From Bacteroidales bacterium UBA1800 (GTDB lineage: Bacteria > Bacteroidota > Bacteroidia > Bacteroidales > VadinHA17): 16,907 bases of DNA. Within the stretch, counting starts at the first letter, position 1. Every line of letters starts with the position of its first letter. The notes below the pieces were generated by a model. The model saw only the letters and a list, made by a program, of their open reading frames with translations, was not told the DNA's origin and made no database searches. The stretch is from assembly GCA_002319915.1 (NCBI GenBank), contig DCFQ01000043.1:1-16907 (forward strand), written 5' to 3'. Made by a program: the position numbers and the translations under genes. Below are positions 1 to 7,688 of this stretch, piece by piece.

Positions 1-168
1 TTTACTCCGGCGGAACGTGGTCAGATTGTCCGGCTTTTGTACATTAGGAACGAACCAGAATTTCAGCAGATTGCAAATGATGTCGAAGCAAAATATCAGG
101 CAGAGCATGAAAAAGTAAGGAAATGGCTTGAGGAAACGGGGCAGCTTTTGTTTTTTAATTCAAGATAA
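1..168 (+). CDS. 3' end of an unrecognised protein (partial)
   Basis: Frame 1 is open from the window edge to a TAA at 166-168 and gives 55 C-terminal residues. They are charged and probably helical (many Glu, Gln, Lys and Arg, including a KVRKWLEETGQ stretch), with no membrane segment or signal. I do not recognise the family. The start lies outside the window. Only 14 bp separate this stop from the ATG of the TPR protein at 183, so the two are probably co-transcribed. Support is the open frame up to a stop sitting close to the next start; coding status is likely but not proven. Confidence 0.55.
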   Translation, partial: FTPAERGQIVRLLYIRNEPEFQQIANDVEAKYQAEHEKVRKWLEETGQLLFFNSR

Positions 169-182
169 CTTACAAAATCTAA

Positions 183-2141
183 ATGTCAGAAAGCCCAAAC
201 AAGTTGGTCAGGTTCTGGCAAGAATTGAAGCGACGGAAAACAGGTAAAGTAATCGTTGCCTATGCTGCAACTGCTTTTATCCTTCTGCAGCTTGCAGAAA
301 TTCTTACTCCTGCCCTGCTGCTACCTGCATGGACAACCAGACTTGTGACTCTAATACTGATAATTGGTTTTCCCATCGCTGTAATCTTCTCATGGATATT
401 TGATATAACTCCAGAGGGAATAAAGAAAACCCAATCCCTTGAAAAATCTGATAATAAGGCACCTGTAACTAAGACCACTTTGAGAAGAATAATAATAAGC
501 AACATTATTATAGCTTCTTTGATTATAGTGGTCGGAATACTTGCTTATCCGAAAATATTCAGGCAAGATGCATTGGGAAAACTGAGATCATCAGGTGAGC
601 GAATCTCTGTTGCAGTGATGCCATTTCAGAATATGACAGGTGATACAACATGGAATATCCGTCAGGTTTGGATTCAAGATATTTTAATCAATTCCCTCTC
701 AAACTCTGTAGAATTGAGAATCAGGCAAGTTGAAAATATATACAATCTGGTTAAAAATCAGGGAATTGTTAACTATGCTTCGATTTCTCGAATTGTTGCC
801 AGCACAATCGCCCAAAAGCTGGATGCAAATGTTTTTATCTATGGTAATATAAAACTGGCCGGAAACATACTACAATTATCCGCTCAATTAATTGATTCAA
901 AAACTGAAGATGTTTTTAAATCCTTTCAAATAGAAGGCAATTACAAACAAGAAAAGATTTTTCAGCTGATTGATTCGCTTTCAACAGAGATCAAGAATTT
1001 TCTAATAATATCCAAATTAAAACAAGGACATTCTCCTGAATCTCCCTCTTTTATTACTACTAACTCCCCTGAGGCTTTTCGTTGTTTTCTCAACGGTAGA
1101 CTATCCTATTATAATCAGGATTATCCCGCAGCAAGGAATATGTTCTTTCAGGCATTAGCTATAGATTCAAATATCAATATCGCCCTTACATTAATTTCCA
1201 CTTCTTATATGAATGAGGGCTTATATGATCAGGCAAAAAAATGGTGCCAACAAGCCTATAAAAAAAGAGAGCAGATGCCCATTATAATGAATCTTCTAAC
1301 AAATTGGTTATTCGCTAATAACTTTGAAACACCGTACAAAGAAATTATTTTTTTAAGAGATATTATTGAAATTGATGACCAGATGCCAACTGTTCATTAT
1401 CTTTTAGGTTATGCTTATTCAGGGTTAGGTCAATACGATAAGGCTATTCCTGAATATGAAAAATCATTAGAAATCTGTAAAACATTGGATATAAGACCCC
1501 GCTGGATTTATAGTTATATTTATCTCGGACGTGCTTATCATAAAACTGGGCAGTATAAAAAAGAAAAAGAGGTTTACAATGAGGCAACAAAGGAATTTCC
1601 CGATAATCCTGTCTTGATTTACCAGCAAGCTGTTCTTGCATTGTCCGAAGGTGATGTCAGAAAAGGTAATGAGTATATTGAAGAATTTATTTCCATATCT
1701 AAAGGAAACCCCGAATCTGTATCAGAAATTACATCAAATATTTCTGAAAATTTCTCGTCTGATGCTGCAATAGCAAGTAACATGGCTGAAATATACTCAG
1801 AGGCTAATATCCTTGATAACGGAGAGAAATACTATCGTCAGGCACTTTCATTAGAACCCGACAATCCACTAAGACTTAATAATCTTGCCTGGTTTCTTAT
1901 TAATAAGGACCGAAATATTAATGAAGGTCTTGAACTCGTTAGGAAGGCGTTGGACCTAAGTCCTGACAATTTTGAGTATTTGAATACTCAAGGTTGGGGA
2001 ATGTTCAAACAAAAGAAATACAGTGAAGCATTAAATATTTTGCAAAAAAGCTGGGACCTAAGGCTAAAGAATGCAATATATGATCATGAAGCATACCTTC
2101 ATCTTGAAGCTGCAAAAAAGGCTGTTGCCGCTGTGAGGTAA
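183..2141 (+). CDS. Membrane-anchored TolB-like/TPR protein (paralogue 1)
   Basis: A 652-aa protein of the widespread 'ELKRRK…AYAATAF…LPxW…GFPxxxxFSWIFDITPEGIKK' family, often found fused to cyclase or TPR modules. Two hydrophobic helices (about residues 23-46 and 53-73) are followed by a basic loop and a third helix (103-121). With the Arg/Lys-rich N-terminus inside, the bulk of the protein would lie in the periplasm (inference). Residues 139-265 (ISVAVMPFQNMT…) resemble the TolB N-terminal/FlgO-like alpha/beta domain, and about 295-645 is a series of TPR repeats ending LSLEPDNP…KALDLSPDN. No cyclase, kinase or DNA-binding domain is present, so a scaffold or sensor role is only a guess. It is paralogous along its whole length to 10783-12738 but has more A/T-rich codons. 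The ATG at 183 gives the conserved N-terminus. Confidence 0.85.
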   Translation: MSESPNKLVRFWQELKRRKTGKVIVAYAATAFILLQLAEILTPALLLPAWTTRLVTLILIIGFPIAVIFSWIFDITPEGIKKTQSLEKSDNKAPVTKTTLRRIIISNIIIASLIIVVGILAYPKIFRQDALGKLRSSGERISVAVMPFQNMTGDTTWNIRQVWIQDILINSLSNSVELRIRQVENIYNLVKNQGIVNYASISRIVASTIAQKLDANVFIYGNIKLAGNILQLSAQLIDSKTEDVFKSFQIEGNYKQEKIFQLIDSLSTEIKNFLIISKLKQGHSPESPSFITTNSPEAFRCFLNGRLSYYNQDYPAARNMFFQALAIDSNINIALTLISTSYMNEGLYDQAKKWCQQAYKKREQMPIIMNLLTNWLFANNFETPYKEIIFLRDIIEIDDQMPTVHYLLGYAYSGLGQYDKAIPEYEKSLEICKTLDIRPRWIYSYIYLGRAYHKTGQYKKEKEVYNEATKEFPDNPVLIYQQAVLALSEGDVRKGNEYIEEFISISKGNPESVSEITSNISENFSSDAAIASNMAEIYSEANILDNGEKYYRQALSLEPDNPLRLNNLAWFLINKDRNINEGLELVRKALDLSPDNFEYLNTQGWGMFKQKKYSEALNILQKSWDLRLKNAIYDHEAYLHLEAAKKAVAAVR

Positions 2142-2399
2142 CAACCTCTGCACAGAATTGTAGCAATTATACCTTTCACACCTGGAATTGGGAAAAAACT
2201 GCAGGTCTATTATATATTTAATAGGATGGCAGAAAAATCCCAATTTTTGTGTATATACACCTCTCCAAAAAATTTTCCGCATAAAAAATTGACCTGGTCA
2301 ACGTGTGAGTGATCAGCACCTCCAAAAGAGCACCCCCCTTTCGCCTGGGAATCAACACCCCGTCAGCTAATTACAATTAATAATTTAAAAACTAATCAA
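2142..2399. other. Intergenic region with small palindromes
   Basis: I see no gene here. It holds CTATTA/TAATAG arms around a 6-nt loop (about 2208-2225), a perfect 12-bp palindrome GTGTATATACAC at 2249-2260, and TTGACC-T-GGTCAA at 2289-2301. The last 30 bases before 2400 are A/T-rich, as is usual for Bacteroidota leaders. The palindromes could be terminator or operator remnants; nothing assigns them a role. Confidence 0.4.
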
Positions 2400-2758
2400 A
2401 TGGTAACTATTGTTGATTACAAGCAGAGTGAAACCTCCGATGGAAAGAAATTCTACGCCCTGATAGTTCAGGGTGGAGTTGAAATGGTCTTGAATGAACA
2501 GACAGGTAGATACTACCTCACAGCGCGCCAGGCAAGCGTTACAAGCACGTTCAATGAGCAGACATGCAAGGGGGGCTTATCGGGACCAAATTGCCCGGAA
2601 AGGTCTCCAGAATCACTGTAGAGCCATACGAATTCGCTATCCCTGAAACTGGGTAAATCGTAACGCTTAAGCATCGCTGGGCTTATACTCCAGATGACGC
2701 TTCAGTCGAAGAGGTGGTTTTCGAGAAAGAAATTGCAAGCGGAGCGTTCAAGCTCTGA
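2400..2758 (+). pseudogene. Broken small phage-type protein gene
   Basis: The ATG at 2400 opens a 73-aa frame (MVTIVDYKQSETSDGKKFYA…). After a run of six G (2570-2575) the sensible protein continues in another frame: LIGTKLPGKVSRITVEP…, then after a TAA at 2654-2656 IVTLKHRWAYTPDDAS…, ending at TGA 2756-2758. Adding one G to the run joins the two frames, and changing TAA to GAA would restore one protein of about 119 aa. From memory, small proteins of this look occur next to Sak4-like ATPases in Bacteroidota phages and mobile elements; the function is unknown to me. One frameshift and one stop make it a probable pseudogene, though the homopolymer indel could be a sequencing error. Confidence 0.6.
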
Positions 2759-2825
2759 TGCGAAGGAAGAGGAGGCTGAGGGATCTCCTTTTCTTTTTGT
2801 GTTTAACTATTAAAAAGTATTAAGT

Positions 2826-3341
2826 ATGGAATTACTAAAAGCGCAGCGCAAACAAGCTGTCATCAAAATGGGTCTGCAGGGTCCAAGTGGTAGCGGGAAA
2901 ACGTTCTCAAGTTTATTACTTGCCCATGGGCTGGTAAGTAGTTGGGATAAGATCGCTGTCATTGACAGCGAAAATCATTCCAGTGAGCTCTATTCGCACC
3001 TTGGTGATTACAATGTACTGGTCATTGGACCACCGTTCTCGCCAGAGAAATACATTGAAGCAATCAGCTTTTGTGAAGACGCTGGTATGGAAGTAGTGAT
3101 CCTTGATAGCATTTCGCATGAATGGGAAGGTCAGGGAGGTATTATTGATGTTCATTCCCAAATGGTTGGCAACAGCTTCACTAATTGGAGCAGAGTAACA
3201 CCGCGTCATAACGCATTCGTGAACAAGATCCTTCAAAGCCCTGCTCACATAATCGCCACGGTCCGCTCAAAACAGCTTCACGATCAAGCAAATGCTGCCA
3301 CTTCCTTTCGGAAGTGGTTTTGTTTTAGACTGAAGTGTTGA
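2826..3341 (+). pseudogene. Truncated phage Sak4/RecA-like AAA ATPase
   Basis: The 171-aa frame begins MELLKAQRKQAVIKMGLQ and carries a Walker A motif GPSGSGKT (residues 19-26) and a Walker B motif VVILD with Asp94. It then has the VTPRHNAFVNKILQS…HIIATVRSKQ segment typical of phage ATP-binding proteins of the Sak4/RecA-like recombination group. Such proteins are usually about 220-250 aa. Here family-like sequence stops near residue 150, and the last about 18 residues are read from a hairpin-rich element beginning at 3285. The C-terminal part, which normally completes the fold, is not seen downstream, so the gene is probably truncated and inactive. It lies 67 bp after the broken gene at 2400-2758, and both look like remains of one prophage or integrative element. 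Confidence 0.7.
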
Positions 3342-3415
3342 GAGCCAAAGCTCTCAAAAGCGAAAGGATAAAATAAAAGACCATTTGTCATCAGACAAAT
3401 GGCAGCATTTACTTG
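3285..3415. repeat. Hairpin cluster within a 16-bp inverted repeat
   Basis: CAAGCAAATGCTGCCA (3285-3300) and TGGCAGCATTTACTTG (3400-3415) are inverted copies matching at 15 of 16 positions. Between or overlapping them are three perfect hairpins with tetraloops: CCACTTCC/GGAAGTGG (3298-3317), TTGAGAGC/GCTCTCAA (3338-3357) and CCATTTGTC/GACAAATGG (3381-3402). The first begins where the phage ATPase frame loses family similarity, so this looks like the edge of an inserted element or a structured RNA gene. No transposase or reverse transcriptase lies beside it. A non-autonomous IS200/IS605-type element, a MITE or a ncRNA are the main possibilities. Confidence 0.6.
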
Positions 3416-3436
3416 CAGGACTGGAACTAAGGGACG

Positions 3437-3460
3437 GTAATCCGCCCCTGGGCGGATTAC
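3437..3460. repeat. Perfect 11-bp-arm palindrome
   Basis: GTAATCCGCCC (3437-3447) is followed after two bases by its exact reverse complement GGGCGGATTAC (3450-3460). No T-tract follows, so it is not a standard intrinsic terminator. It lies 21 bp beyond the hairpin cluster and may belong to the same element. Confidence 0.6.
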
Positions 3461-3632
3461 ACCCCCGGGATTATAAGAGGGTAAGGGAGATGGGGAGAAA
3501 GCCGGAGAGTTCTATCATCTGTATTATCTAACTCTTGTTTGTCTTATTATTGGCCATTACGCAGCTATCATTATTTAAAGACAGCTGGCATTACGGCTTA
3601 CTTTTTATACATGAGAATCGATCTTTCCAGGC

Positions 3633-3704
3633 GGTCAGCTTGCTCCGGAGCGGGTCGGTCAATTTAGTCCGTCATCAGGTGGTCAATTTCACTGGCTTTT
3701 CCAC
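3633..3704. repeat. Three 24-bp tandem repeats, IS21-end-like
   Basis: GGTCA starts at 3633, 3657 and 3681, an exact 24-bp period. The units share GGTCA(g/a)(c/t)TT then CCGG, CCG or TGG. IS21-family elements carry several such direct repeats near their ends (bound by the IstA transposase), and Bacteroidota copies contain GGTCAATTT…CCGG-type units. No istA or istB is present, so this is probably a solitary or abandoned end. Confidence 0.45.
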
Positions 3705-3875
3705 TAATGGGAACATAAGAGATTTTGATAAAGGATCAAAATACTTTGACAAAAATTTGCATTTATGCTTGTAAAATAGCTGGAAATTATTGTAAATTAG
3801 CTTCTTAAGCTAAGAGAAATCTATCAAGGCTCTAAACTTTACTATTCTATTGTTTAATCCTAAAAATACCCTACT

Positions 3876-5051
3876 ATGAAGCGAATCATTTTTTTGTTTT
3901 CCTGTTTGTTATTTCTATTTTCCTGTGACTTGACCATTAAGAATGATGTTACTACTCAATATCTTGTTGATGGTATGTCAAATGGAAGTTTAGCTTTGTA
4001 CTTGCAAAGTAATCAGATATTTAGGCTCAAAGGTACGCCTGGTACAGTAACGGTACCTATCGGAAATTCAGACCTTTCAAAGTATAAAAAATGCTTTGTA
4101 CTGCACGTTGCAACTGGAACTACTCAAGCAACAACAGTTTCAAGTGCTATCATTAAATTAGATGGACTTGAGGTAATGAATACATCTGATTTTTCAAATA
4201 ATAATGGCGAACGTACATTTGAGATCTGTGATATTGCTCAAACTTCAGTTATTACAGTTGAAGTAAGAGGAGAACCTGGTTCTTTCATTGAAATCTGGAT
4301 TGAGGGTAAGCTTGCAAATGGAGGAACCTTTGTGGATGAAAGAGATGGACACGTATACAAATATGTGAAAATAGGCAATCAGACTTGGATGGCAGAGAAT
4401 CTTGCATATCTACCAGAAGTAAATAATACATCCTCTACGACTGATCCTCGCTACTATGTCACGCTATATATGGGAACCGACAAAGAAGAGGCAATGATGA
4501 CCGAAAACTATCAAAAATGGGGTGTATTGTACAATTCTCCAGCTGCAATGTTACAAGACTTTGACAACAATACAAATCCAACCAAAATTCAAGGTGCATG
4601 TCCTACAGGTTGGCATATTCCTTCAGATGATGAATTTAATGAATTGGCACAGTATATTAGTGAGGACAATGCAGAACTGCAATATACAAGATATCCAAGT
4701 ACTTTAAGTTGTTGCGGATTTTGGACAGGTATTGGACGTCAACTTAAAGTAACTAATGGGTGGAACTTTATGCGCACCACGGACGATTACGGTTACCTAA
4801 TTGAGGGATTAGACCGCTATGGGTTCTCAGCAACCGCTCCTGGCATTATGAATTATTGCCCTGATCAATATCCATTAGGTTATGATGGACCAACTGGGCG
4901 AGTAGCCTTCTGGTCTTCTTCAAGCACTTTTTATAATTCTGAAAGGCGATACAACTGGTGGCACTTATCAAGTTGGGAAGCTTCTATGCAATGGTATTGC
5001 GAAACCCCAACAGGCTATGGATTTTCAATAAGATGTGTACAAGATAACTGA
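3876..5051 (+). CDS. FISUMP-domain lipoprotein
   Basis: A 391-aa lipoprotein precursor. Residues 1-17 (MKRIIFLFSCLLFLFSC) form a type II signal peptide with the acylated Cys probably at 17. About 25-145 is a Thr/Ser-rich, probably all-beta domain I do not recognise. Residues 150-389 form a Fib_succ_major (FISUMP) domain: GGTFVDERDGHVYKYVKIGNQTWMAENL…, CPTGWHIPSDDEFNELAQYI, and the end FWSSSS…YGFSIRCVQDN. FISUMP is abundant in Bacteroidota and Fibrobacteres surface proteins and has a C-type-lectin-like look; ligands are mostly unknown. It is probably exposed on the outer membrane. It stands alone: debris lies upstream and a strong terminator 28 bp downstream. Confidence 0.88.
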   Translation: MKRIIFLFSCLLFLFSCDLTIKNDVTTQYLVDGMSNGSLALYLQSNQIFRLKGTPGTVTVPIGNSDLSKYKKCFVLHVATGTTQATTVSSAIIKLDGLEVMNTSDFSNNNGERTFEICDIAQTSVITVEVRGEPGSFIEIWIEGKLANGGTFVDERDGHVYKYVKIGNQTWMAENLAYLPEVNNTSSTTDPRYYVTLYMGTDKEEAMMTENYQKWGVLYNSPAAMLQDFDNNTNPTKIQGACPTGWHIPSDDEFNELAQYISEDNAELQYTRYPSTLSCCGFWTGIGRQLKVTNGWNFMRTTDDYGYLIEGLDRYGFSATAPGIMNYCPDQYPLGYDGPTGRVAFWSSSSTFYNSERRYNWWHLSSWEASMQWYCETPTGYGFSIRCVQDN

Positions 5052-5078
5052 TTAATCTTTAATTATTAAAACCTAAAT

Positions 5079-5110
5079 AAAACCCTCAGAAATCAATTCT
5101 GAGGGTTTTT
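5079..5110 (+). terminator. Rho-independent terminator of the FISUMP gene
   Basis: AAACCCTCAGAA (5080-5091) pairs perfectly over 12 bp with TTCTGAGGGTTT (5097-5108) around a 5-nt loop and runs into a T-tract (5106-5110). It starts 28 bp after the stop codon at 5051. The A-run on the left would also let it act weakly on the other strand. Confidence 0.85.
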
Positions 5111-5903
5111 AATAATACCACATCAAAATAATATCAACTCTAAATAATTTAAAGTAACATGTAAATGAACGATGCCCGATAAAATGACTTTAAGTATAAA
5201 ATTTCTCATAGTACTAAAGTAATTTTATCCGAAGAGTCTGCATTATAAGCAGTTCCGATTTGACCAAGCAGAAAAAGGTTTGCAGTCAATCATACGCTTA
5301 ATGAACATAATTTTGCCTTATCAAATGGGATTTGGTACCATGAGAGAGGTTGATAGGCTGATACTCATGAAGGCTAATAAAAAAGAAGATGGTGATCACA
5401 ACCGCCATTATATTATAGTAGCTATGATCTACCACCTTCCAGCCTGCATTTATGTTGCAGGCTTTATTAGCAAATGCAGTTATAAATCCTATCATTTTAT
5501 GACAGGGCTGGGCAAAAGCTGTTTTAAATATGTGTATTATAAATTTAGATTCAAATTTAGAGATGAATATGTACAATAATTTTCATAAAGATTGATCGGC
5601 GGTAATTCCAGCTCTACGATCAAGCACAAAACACCCCCCCATAAAAAAGGTTTTTTTTGTTTTGAAGGAATGAAGAAACAATGATATCAGGCTGCATATT
5701 TGGCAACCTGTCAGAATTTTCGTTCCTGACAGAAGGGCAAATTGAAGCCCGGCGAAATCACTCAGTCGACAAGATTAAGCATCGAACTTTGTACTCCGGG
5801 TTTTGTTTAGCACACATGACTCAATAATTTGACAATTTAAAACGGGAAAGCCGAAAACCGGAAAGAGTAAGCCTAACAAACAAATCTAAAAAAATCAACA
5901 GCC
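5111..5903. other. About 0.8 kb without a convincing gene
   Basis: I find no recognisable gene. The open frame at 5223-5579 (including FDQAEKGLQSIIRLM near 5260-5300) lacks a credible start upstream and looks non-coding after about 5400. A 48-codon frame at 5681-5827 is unsupported. Structure seen: AGCCTGCA/TGCAGGCT around 7 bases with TTTATT after it (5441-5469), which resembles a weak terminator, and CTGTCAG/CTGACAG around 11 bases (5708-5732). The last 50 bases before 5904 are A-rich and serve as leader of the next gene. Confidence 0.45.
5441..5469 (+). terminator. Possible weak terminator hairpin
   Basis: AGCCTGCA (5441-5448) and TGCAGGCT (5456-5463) form an 8-bp stem with a 7-nt loop, followed by TTTATT. 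There is no clear gene for it to end, so it may be a relic. Confidence 0.3.
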
Positions 5904-6614
5904 ATGAAAATTAAGAGAACCAGATTGATGCTGACACTGAGTGCAGCAAGCATTCTATTTATGTTCAGCAACTTACAGAGCTTCGGCCAAAAGGCCGCAT
6001 CAGAACCTAAAAGTACTGAGGCATCCGGCATGCCCGCGTTGCCATTTAATGTAGTTGTAATAAAGCATACCGTAGCTGACTACAACAAGTGGAAACCGTA
6101 TTTTGATGCCGACAGCACATACAGAAATGCCGCAGGCCTTCATCAATTAGGTATAGCCCGGGGCATTGAAAATCCTAATGAAGTGGAAATACCATTTATT
6201 GCAGATGATGTACAAAAAGCAAAAGCATTTACAACAGATCCAAGACTAAAAGATGTAATGGAGAAAGCTGGAGTTATTTCCGAGCCCGGGATAAAATTCA
6301 TTAAAGTATTACGAATGACCGATGCCCTGGAAGATCCAGGAGACTACGCAGAAATTTCACATAAAGTAAAAGATTTCGACGCCTGGCTTAAGGTATTTGA
6401 CGGAGAAGGACCGGCAGCCAGGGCAAACGATGGTTTTTACGATGGAGTACTGGCTCGTGGTATTGATGATCCGAATCTGGTTTACCTGGTATTTAAGATT
6501 ACAGATCTGTCAAAAGCAAAAGCTGCCCTGAATAAACCTGAAAGACAAAAAATAATGCAGGATGCAGGGGTAATAGGTAAACCTGAAGTTTATTTCGGAA
6601 GAGACCAGCAATAA
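5904..6614 (+). CDS. Secreted protein with two tandem alpha/beta repeats
   Basis: A 236-aa protein with an N-terminal signal peptide (hydrophobic about 8-22, likely cleavage after SFGQ near residue 29). The mature part is an internal duplication. Repeat 1 (about 49-137) begins VVVIKHTVADYNKWKPYFD and contains GIARGIENPNEV and EKAGVISEP. Repeat 2 (about 148-233) begins YAEISHKVKDFDAWLKVFD and contains GVLARGIDDPNLV and QDAGVIGKP. The beta-alpha-beta pattern recalls dimeric alpha/beta-barrel (antibiotic-biosynthesis-monooxygenase-like) domains, so the two repeats could form one barrel in cis. No catalytic residues are recognisable. It is convergent with the transporter at 6750. Function unknown; the fold is an inference. 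Confidence 0.8.
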   Translation: MKIKRTRLMLTLSAASILFMFSNLQSFGQKAASEPKSTEASGMPALPFNVVVIKHTVADYNKWKPYFDADSTYRNAAGLHQLGIARGIENPNEVEIPFIADDVQKAKAFTTDPRLKDVMEKAGVISEPGIKFIKVLRMTDALEDPGDYAEISHKVKDFDAWLKVFDGEGPAARANDGFYDGVLARGIDDPNLVYLVFKITDLSKAKAALNKPERQKIMQDAGVIGKPEVYFGRDQQ

Positions 6615-6629
6615 TTGACTAGGATGGTA

Positions 6630-6678
6630 TTGTGCATTAGCCGGTGACACTAGCCATTTCATGCCGGTGTCGCCTGGC
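6630..6678. terminator. Possible imperfect hairpin between convergent genes
   Basis: GCCGGTGACAC (about 6640-6650) can pair with GGTGTCGCCTGGC (about 6665-6677) with one bulge and one G-U pair. It sits between two convergent stops (6614 and 6750), where a two-way terminator would be expected. There is no clear T-tract, so support is weak. Confidence 0.25.
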
Positions 6679-6749
6679 TGCCTTCCGCAGTTGTAAATAC
6701 CCGTTAATATGCAGCTTGGAATTCTGAGCATTTTACCGGCTGAAAGTGA

Positions 6750-7667
6750 TCAACCTTCCGGCTTTTGCAGATAATTCTGATCCAGCAATTTTTTAATTTT
6801 TTGCAGTGCCTTTGGCCTGTTGATAAGGTAGACGCCTGCGAGGATAAGAAGTACTGACAGGAACATAGAGGGTGCAAGGTGCTCATTATCTGAAACTCCC
6901 CACATCGTTGCCACGATTGGTATGAAATATGCCACGACCGAGGCCACGACCGGTGAAGTATCCCTGATAAGAAAATAGTAAACTATATTGGCAAAAGCGC
7001 TGCCCACAACCGAAAGGATTGCTATGCAGCCGAAATTAAAGAGCCAGTCAGGGGTGATAAACACGGCCTTTATATCTGTGCCCAGGAACAGCCCCAAGGC
7101 AAACGGACTCACAACAAAGAAGGAAAGCGCCGTGATCTCAAACCCTTTCAGTCCTTCGACCTTGCTGACCTCATTGTTGCTGATCCCGTTCATAAGTGTT
7201 GCCAGAACCACAAAGAGGCCATAATAATTAAAAGTCAGGGAACCACTGTAAAGCAGCCCTGCAGCACCTGCGAACCCGAGGAACACTCCTGCCACCTGCG
7301 ACCTGATAGCTCTTCTTTTGTAAAACAGGATGCCAATTAACAGTGTAAATGCTGAACTCAGGGAGTTCAGCATACCGGTAAGAGAGCTGTCTATCCTTGT
7401 TTCGGCAAGGGGATAAAGGAAAGCAGGAATTCCGCTTCCAAAGAATCCGATTAATAAAATGGAAAGGAAGTTTTTCGAATTAAATTTTGAAAGAGAGCGG
7501 AGCGCGACCGGCAATAGGCAAATAGTTGAAATAAGTATTCTGAGGGAAGCCAGCTGATAGGTTGAAAAAGAGCGTAGCCCTTTTTTCATCAGGATATAGC
7601 TGGTTCCCCATATCAGCGACAGAAGAGCAACTGCCAGCCAATGCCATATTTTACTTTTTTTGCCCAT
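6750..7667 (-). CDS. DMT/EamA-family inner-membrane transporter
   Basis: On the minus strand an ATG at 7667 (MGKKSKIWHWL…) opens a 305-aa protein. The frame can be extended three codons to a TTG at 7676, but the ATG is preferable. About ten hydrophobic helices are arranged as two EamA repeats; the first starts ALLSLIWGTSYILMKKGLRSFS, the second after NNEVSKVEG. This is the drug/metabolite transporter (RhaT/YdcZ-like) superfamily, which exports or exchanges small metabolites; the substrate cannot be read from sequence. The gene is monocistronic: convergent with 5904-6614 and divergent from the kinase-like gene at 7990. The C-terminus is short and basic (RPKALQKIKKLLD), probably cytoplasmic. 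Confidence 0.9.
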   Translation of the reverse strand: MGKKSKIWHWLAVALLSLIWGTSYILMKKGLRSFSTYQLASLRILISTICLLPVALRSLSKFNSKNFLSILLIGFFGSGIPAFLYPLAETRIDSSLTGMLNSLSSAFTLLIGILFYKRRAIRSQVAGVFLGFAGAAGLLYSGSLTFNYYGLFVVLATLMNGISNNEVSKVEGLKGFEITALSFFVVSPFALGLFLGTDIKAVFITPDWLFNFGCIAILSVVGSAFANIVYYFLIRDTSPVVASVVAYFIPIVATMWGVSDNEHLAPSMFLSVLLILAGVYLINRPKALQKIKKLLDQNYLQKPEG

Positions 7668-7680
7668 AACGACCAAGCTG

Positions 7681-7688
7681 CAAATGTA
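7681..7688 (-). promoter_or_regulatory. Bacteroidota -7 box for the EamA gene
   Basis: Read on the minus strand, 7688-7681 is TACATTTG, an exact match to the Bacteroidota sigma -7 consensus TAnnTTTG. The -33 TTG is not evident. If used, transcription would start only about 5-10 nt before the ATG at 7667, so the leader would be very short. Confidence 0.4.

Larger units (their letters stand above)
3416..3875. other. Gene-free mobile-element debris upstream of FISUMP gene
   Basis: No convincing gene. The stretch holds a strong palindrome (3437-3460), three 24-bp IS21-like repeats (3633-3704), ATTTTGAT/ATCAAAAT around 5 bases (3722-3742) and TTAGCTT/AAGCTAA around 3 bases (3797-3813). The last hairpin is about 60 bp before the ATG at 3876 and would lie in the leader or promoter of that gene. 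The 79-codon open frame at 3535-3774 runs through the repeats and is not credible. Confidence 0.5.

Noticed and set aside
3285..3415. Retron ncRNA
   Set aside because: The nested inverted ends would fit loosely, but no reverse transcriptase gene is nearby; kept only as a possibility.
3285..3460. Integron attC site
   Set aside because: No integrase and no clear GTTRRRY/RYYYAAC core boxes at the ends of the foldback.
3535..3774. 79-codon open frame
   Set aside because: It reads through the 24-bp tandem repeats and a hairpin, with a TTG-type start; not a plausible gene.
3876..5051. FISUMP protein as the variable target of a diversity-generating retroelement
   Set aside because: No template repeat or reverse transcriptase is visible in the flanks, and a terminator follows the gene at once.
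5223..5579. Open frame of roughly 100 codons
   Set aside because: Only a TTG start, biased to Tyr/Phe/Lys, no family resemblance, and an antisense frame of equal length; probably non-coding.
5599..5614. 16-base match to the conserved GCGGTAATTCCAGCTC segment of eukaryotic 18S rRNA
   Set aside because: Neither flank continues as small-subunit rRNA and there is no rRNA structure around it; treated as coincidence.
5681..5827. 48-codon open frame before the secreted repeat protein
   Set aside because: No recognisable protein family, no conserved features and it overlaps a hairpin; too little to support a gene.
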